Positions 57,637 to 64,000 of a stretch of DNA of 64,000 nt are shown piece after piece. The stretch covers positions 245,408,588 to 245,472,587 of the forward strand of contig NC_050099.1 in the NCBI RefSeq assembly GCF_902167145.1. Reading direction: 5' to 3'. The position numbers and the translations under genes are program-made. Within the stretch, counting starts at the first letter, position 1. Every line of letters begins with the position of its first letter. Under the pieces are notes generated by a model. The model ran no database searches, was not told where the DNA came from, and saw nothing but the letters and a program-made list of their open reading frames with translations. Source of the stretch: Zea mays (Eukaryota > Streptophyta > Magnoliopsida > Poales > Poaceae).

Positions 57637-58357
57637 GAGTAACTCCAACAATAGCCCTAAGCAATAAAACAAATTGAAATATAAGGCCTAAACAAGAAAG
57701 GTGAGCTCCAATAGGAGCCTCATTTTAATAAAATTCATTTAAATGTTTTGGGGCTCAAGCTAAAGAGTATTATATTTGGGACTCACAAACGCGCGGCCCA
57801 ATAATGTTCGCGGTATTTCCAACCTCCACTAGATATTTCACGGAGACAACTTCCTCGCCGCCACCGATCCAGACCGACGCGTCCACCCCAATCTCATCTC
57901 TGGGTCACCCCATTCGTTTCTCGGTGACGAGCCACCGAGGAAGACGATCGTCCCCTTTCCATCTTGCTCGCCTTCTCTCCATCATCCTGCTTCCCCGTGG
58001 TTTGTCTCCCAGCTCCTCTCTTGATTTGCTAGGCTCTTGTCTATTATCTCACATCTCCCCTCCCCTTGATCTGCTAGGTGCTTGATGGATTGAAGTCTGC
58101 CATCCCCACGGTCGCAGGCGCTAATGAGGGCTTGACGATTTTCTGGAAGCAACCGGAAAAAAGCTAGGCGGGAATGACGTGCAAAGTGGGAGAGAAACAG
58201 AGAGGACTACGTACAGGAACATGAGGTAGTTGCAAACGTAAGCCATTTTAGGGTCCATGATTGGAATTGACAATTGAATTTGAACCATAAAACAAATAGA
58301 ATAGGTAGTAAATTAAATTATAGAGCCTAACTATAAGGCTTATGGTTGGAGTTGCTC
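57637..58357. mobile_element. PIF/Harbinger-like element, 721 bp, with GC-rich core
   Basis: TAA at 57634-57636 and 58358-58360. Inverted ends GAGTAACTCCAACAATAGCC and GAGCAACTCCAACCATAAGCC. The GC-rich core (57790-58140) reads like a gene leader with a 93-codon open frame (57804-58085). It is either the leader of a lost transposase or captured host DNA. Confidence 0.72.
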
Positions 58358-59045
58358 TAAGGACGACAGAAAAGGGACATTTAGAGAGTTAAACACAAGC
58401 TAGAAGTAATAAGATTATCCTAATTAAGTTTCACACATAAACACACTATCTAATTTATCAATGTTGTATGTTTTGTTTTACCCAAAACTGTGTGTAATAA
58501 AAACAGATTGGGATTGATACAACATCATGAATTGTAAGACAAACATTATATACGGTTACACATAAACACACTGTCTAATTCATCAATGATGTATGTTACA
58601 TAGAATGAGATTGGAAAACCAAAACAACGAATAAGCAAACTGCAGGAAAAGTATGCAGTGGAAACCAACCCAGATTCGGACGATAGGAAAGTATCATGTG
58701 AATGATTTGCCAGGAAAAGGAGAGGGGTAAAAAGGGGCGAAGATTTAGAAGATCTAAAGCACAAGAACCAGAGATTAGATTGAACAATAGGGAACATGGA
58801 GCATCCTTTTTTTCTTCAGGGAAAAACTGAAAATCCAAACCATGTTGAGCAAAACCGAGTGGGATTGGAAACCAAAAAACCCGAGATAAAGAAACTCGAG
58901 AAAAAGCATGAAATCGAAACCAACTTCAGTAAAACAAAAGGAGGACAGAAAAGAAAGTCGGAAGGTATAAAGAATACATTAACATTCAGTGAAACAGCAT
59001 GCTGTCTTCTTCTTTTTTTATGCACAACAGAGCATACATATATAC
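58358..59045. other. Intergenic DNA, no gene seen
   Basis: A diverged direct repeat CACATAAACACACT.TCTAATT.ATCAATG.TGTATG lies at about 58433 and 58559. No coding exon was supported. Confidence 0.45.
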
Positions 59046-59466
59046 CTTCCCAGGCTGAGGACTTGGCGGAGGAGAGCCGCGGAGAGGATGGCGGTGCAGA
59101 CGGTCTGGACGGGCCCGAAGACGGAGACGAACAGCGGGCCCTTCCTGCCCAGGCACCACGCTTGGAACGCCATGCACGCGCCAACCGCGGCCCCGCCGAG
59201 GACGACGATCCCCGCGACAAGCGTGGCGTCGATCCTGGGCGACCCCATGCCGAGGAACCTCCCTTCCAGGACGAGCCGCAGGACGGCGGTGAGAGAGGCA
59301 CCCGTCGCGGAGGTGGCGCAGCACATGGTGAGCAGCGCGGGGAAGGCGGCGAGCGTGGCGGCCTGCAGGACGGTGACGAGCGCGAAGACGGTGACGCCGG
59401 CGACGAGGCAGCAGCAGCCGAGGATCCAGTCGTAGGAGGAAGCCGGACCAAACCGGGCAATGCAAC
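59046..59466 (-). pseudogene. WAT1-related / EamA-type transporter, single exon fragment
   Basis: On the minus strand an acceptor TCTGCAG (59467-59472) opens a frame of about 140 codons ending at GGGAAG/GTATAT (59046). It is strongly hydrophobic, with several predicted membrane segments. Motifs DWILGCCCL, MAFQAWCLGRKGPLFVSVFGPVQTV and AILSAALL match the second EamA repeat of plant WAT1 (MtN21) transporters (compare family LQAWC...GPLY...F.PL.TV). Neither first nor last exons are seen nearby, and the polyubiquitin promoter starts about 240 bp beyond, so this is probably a truncated copy. Confidence 0.6.
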
Positions 59467-59699
59467 CTGCAGATGCACTAGACGGAGGAAACGAGGAGGA
59501 GGAGAAAACAGAGCAAGAGCAGGCGGAGAGAAGATAGAGCAAAACACGAGTGAGGCACAGCGTAAGCACTCGGTAGAAGTCTCCAGAGGCGAGGTGCGCA
59601 CAGGAGAACAGATGAGTAAAGTCAGCCAAGGATCCACGATCCAACGGCTACGAATTTTTGGAGTGACGTGGATAGGCTCAAAGGCGCCATTTCCATCCG

Positions 59700-60117
59700 G
59701 CTTTATAGTATTTTAAAAAAATTCATTTTCCTCCCTCTAGTGTGTGCGGAGGCGTGAGCCCGTTTAACGGCGTTGAGAAGTCTAACGGACACCAACCACA
59801 ACCAGGAACCAGCGCCGGCCGCGCCGCCGAGTGAAGCAGACTGCATACGGCACGGCGCGGCATCTCTCTGGCTGCCTCTCGAGAGTTCCGCCCCCACCTT
59901 CCCGCGGTAGCGTGGTGGTTTCGCTTTCCGCTGTCGGCATCCGGAAGTTGCGTGGCAGAGTGGACGGAGACGAGGCCGGGTCCTCCAGCTCCTCTCAAAC
60001 GTCACGGCACCGGCATCCGGCAGCCAGCGCGGTCCTTCCCAACCACTCGTTCCCAACCCATCCCCCTTCCTCGCCCGCCGTCATAAATAGCCAGCCCCAT
60101 CCCCAGCTTCTTTCCCC
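59700..60117 (+). promoter_or_regulatory. ubi2: Promoter of polyubiquitin gene 2
   Basis: It contains TCTAACGGACACCAACCA, AAGCAGAC, CGGCATCTCTCT, CTCTCGAGAGTTCCGC and GCATCCGGAAGTTGCGTGG, which I know from maize Ubi-1/Ubi-2 promoters. CTCGAGAGTTCC overlaps the heat-shock element of those genes. TATA box TCATAAATAG at 60081-60090. Confidence 0.85.
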
Positions 60118-60201
60118 AACCTCATCTTCTCTCCTTTTGCTCGGAACGCACACACCGCCCGGTCTCCGATCTCCGATCCCCGATCCCCTCGTCGATCCAA
60201 G
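60118..60201 (+). other. ubi2: Untranslated exon 1 of polyubiquitin gene 2
   Basis: Start inferred from TATA spacing. It ends GATCCAAG/GTACGG. Confidence 0.75.
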
Positions 60202-60217
60202 GTACGGCGACCATCCT

Positions 60218-60246
60218 CCCCCCCCCCCCCCCCCCCCCCCCCCCCC
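60218..60246. repeat. Poly-C tract of 29 bases after the splice donor
   Basis: An uninterrupted C run. A shorter C run is known at the same place in maize Ubi-1. Its length may vary or be a sequencing estimate. Confidence 0.9.
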
Positions 60247-60691
60247 ATCTCTCTCTGCCTTCTCTAGATCGGCGATCCGATCCATGGTTACTTGGTTAGG
60301 GCCTGCTAACTATGTTCATGTTTGCGTTAGATCCGTGCATGGACGCGATCTGTACACACCAGACGCGTTCTGATTGCTAGCTAACTCGCCAGTACCTGGG
60401 AATCCTGGGATGGCTGTAGCCGGCCCCGCACGCAGACGGGACCGATTTCATGATTCTCTATTTTTTTCTTTGTTTCGTTGCCTAGGGTTTCGTTCGATCG
60501 ATCCGCGTTATTCTTTATTTCCATATATTCTGGTACGATGTTGATACGGTTCGACCGTGCTGCTTACGTTCTGTGCGCTTGTTTGCCGGGTCATTTTTAC
60601 CTTGCCTTTTTTGTATGGTTTGGTTGTGGCGATGTGGTCTGGTCGGGCTGTCGTTCTAGATCGGAGTAGAGTGCTGTTTCAAACTGTCTAG

Positions 60692-60866
60692 CGGATCTAT
60701 TAGATTTGGATCTGCATGTGTGACATATATCTTCGTAGTTAAGATGATGCATCTGTATGTGTGACATGCGGATCTATTAGATTTGGATCTGTATGTGTGA
60801 CATATATCTTCGTAGTTGAGATGATGCATCTGTATGTGTGACATATATCTTCGTAGTTAAGATTAT
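60692..60866. repeat. Tandem duplication of about 77 bp in leader intron 2
   Basis: Two units beginning CGGATCTATTAGATTTGGATCTG, then a partial third unit (ATATCTTCGTAGTTAAGATTATGC). Confidence 0.85.
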
Positions 60867-60920
60867 GCATGGAAATATCAATCCTTTAGATAAGGACGGG
60901 TATACTTGTTGCTGTGGGTT

Positions 60921-62340
60921 TTACTGGTACTTCGATAGATGCATATACATGATCTAACATGCTTAGATACATGAAGTAACATGCTGCTACGGTTTAATAA
61001 TTCTTGAGTTGATTTTTACTGGTACTTAGATAGATGTATATACATGCTTAGATACATGAAGTAACATGCTCCTACAGTTCCTTTAATCATTATTGAGTAC
61101 CTATATATTCTAATAAATCAGTATGTTTTAAATTATTTTGATTTTACTGGTACTTAGATAGATGTATATATACATGCTCAAACATGCTTAGATACATGAA
61201 GTAACATGCTGCTACGGTTTAGTCATTATTGAGTGCCTATATATTCTAATAAATCAGTATGTTTTAAATTATTTTGATTTTACTGGTACTTAGATAGATG
61301 TATATATACATGCTCAAACATGCTTAGATACATGAAGTAATATGCTACTACGGTTTAATTGTTCTTGAGTACCTATATATTCTAATAAATCAGTATGTTT
61401 TAAATTATTTCGATTTTACTGGTACTTAGATAGATGTATATATACATGCTTAGATACATGAAGTAACATGCTACTACGGTTTAATTGTTCTTGAATACCT
61501 ATATATTCTAATAAATCAGTATGTTTTAAATTATTTCGATTTTACTGGTACTTAGATAGATGTATATATACATGCTCGAACATGCTTAGATACATGAAGT
61601 AACATGCTACATATATATTATAATAAATCAGTATGTCTTAAATTATTTTGATTTTACTGGTACTTAGATAGATGTATATACATGCTCAAACATGCTTAGA
61701 TACATGAAGTAACATGCTACTACGGTTTAATCATTATTGAGTACCTATATATTCTAATAAATCAGTATGTTTTCAATTGTTTTGATTTTACTGGTACTTA
61801 GATATATGTATATATACATGCTCGAACATGCTTAGATACGTGAAGTAACATGCTACTATGGTTAATTGTTCTTGAGTACCTATATATTCTAATAAATCAG
61901 TATGTTTTAAATTATTTCGATTTTACTGGTACTTAGATAGATGTATATATACATGCTCGAACATGCTTAGATACATGAAGTAACATGCTACTACGGTTTA
62001 ATCGTTCTTGAGTACCTATATATTCTAATAAATCAGTATGTCTTAAATTATCTTGATTTTACTGGTACTTAGATAGATGTATATACATGCTTAGATACAT
62101 GAAGTAACATGCTACTATGATTTAATCGTTCTTGAGTACCTATATATTCTAATAAATCAGTATGTTTTTAATTATTTTGATTTTACTGGTACTTAGATAG
62201 ATGTATATATACATGCTCGAACATGCTTAGATACATGAAGTAACATGCTACTACGGTTTAATCATTCTTGAGTACCTATATATTCTAATAAATCAGTATG
62301 TTTTTAATTATTTTGATATTACTGGTACTTAACATGTTTA
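60921..62340. repeat. Intronic minisatellite, about twelve units of 95-136 bp
   Basis: TTTACTGGTACTTAGATAGATG recurs near 60921, 61016, 61144, 61280, 61416, 61541, 61654, 61788, 61923, 62059, 62183 and 62319. A full unit continues with TACATGCTCGAACATGCTTAG, GAAGTAACATGCTACTACGG and CCTATATATTCTAATAAATC. Shorter units lack one of these blocks. Confidence 0.92.
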
Positions 62341-62569
62341 GATACATCATATAGCATGCACATGCTGCTACTGTTTAATCATTCGTGAATACCTATATAT
62401 TCTAATATATCAGTATGTCTTCTAATTATTATGATTTTGATGTACTTGTATGGTGGCATATGCTGCAGCTATGTGTAGATTTTGAATACCCAGTGTGATG
62501 AGCATGCATGGCGCCTTCATAGTTCATATGCTGTTTATTTCCTTTGAGACTGTTCTTTTTTGTTGATAG

Positions 62570-64000
<1,431 letters not shown>

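Noticed and set aside
58796..59716. 306-aa plus-strand frame
   Set aside because: Antisense of the WAT1-type exon. The composition (Gly/Asp/Arg-rich) reflects the reverse of hydrophobic codons.
59831..60373. 180-aa frame across the Ubi-2-like promoter and exon 1
   Set aside because: It runs through TATA box, untranslated exon and a C run. No protein similarity.

Overview
The window is a 64 kb piece of a large plant nuclear genome, almost certainly maize (Zea mays) or a very close relative. The taxon call rests on three things recognised from established knowledge: LTRs of the maize Ty3/Gypsy family Huck, LTRs and coding regions of the maize Sirevirus (Ty1/Copia) family Opie, and a polyubiquitin promoter plus leader intron that reads like maize Ubi-2. 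No database search was run.

Layout. 1-1257: the 3' end of a Helitron whose 5' part lies outside the window. 1560-34091: a full-length Huck element on the minus strand (TSD GGTCC), split by two Opie elements, also on the minus strand: Opie-1 at 3183-12698 (TSD GTTTG), in the Huck region between integrase and 3' LTR, and Opie-2 at 17419-26844 (TSD AAACG), inside the Huck integrase gene. With both Opies and their duplicated target sites removed, Huck is about 13.6 kb. Huck coding regions are decayed. Opie-1 has two one-base deletions in pol. Opie-2 has open gag and pol frames. 34153-38165: small inverted-repeat transposons and a 5'-truncated L1-type LINE with a 12-bp target duplication.

38170-41640: a complete polyubiquitin gene, with an untranslated first exon, a 1.3-kb leader intron and a CDS of five ubiquitin units plus a C-terminal Tyr. 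43005-44687: a TTA-flanked, PIF/Harbinger-like inverted-repeat element carrying the first two coding exons of a casein kinase I gene. 44807-52162: a Helitron with 5' TC, 3' hairpin plus CTAG and an A/T insertion site, carrying plus-strand exon fragments of several host genes, including a DENN-domain protein. 52400-58360: small transposons, a minus-strand Helitron 3' end and possible minus-strand exons. 59046-59466: a lone exon of a WAT1/EamA-type transporter. 59700-64000: a second polyubiquitin gene on the same strand, with a 2.4-kb leader intron that contains a minisatellite of about twelve units. Its CDS runs off the window in the seventh unit.

In functional terms the window holds two real host genes, both for ubiquitin precursors, on the same strand with about 21 kb between the two start codons. 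They share promoter blocks, exon layout and a 92-bp identical coding tract. Nearly everything else is transposon sequence or host exon pieces moved by transposons. No tRNA, rRNA or CRISPR locus was seen.
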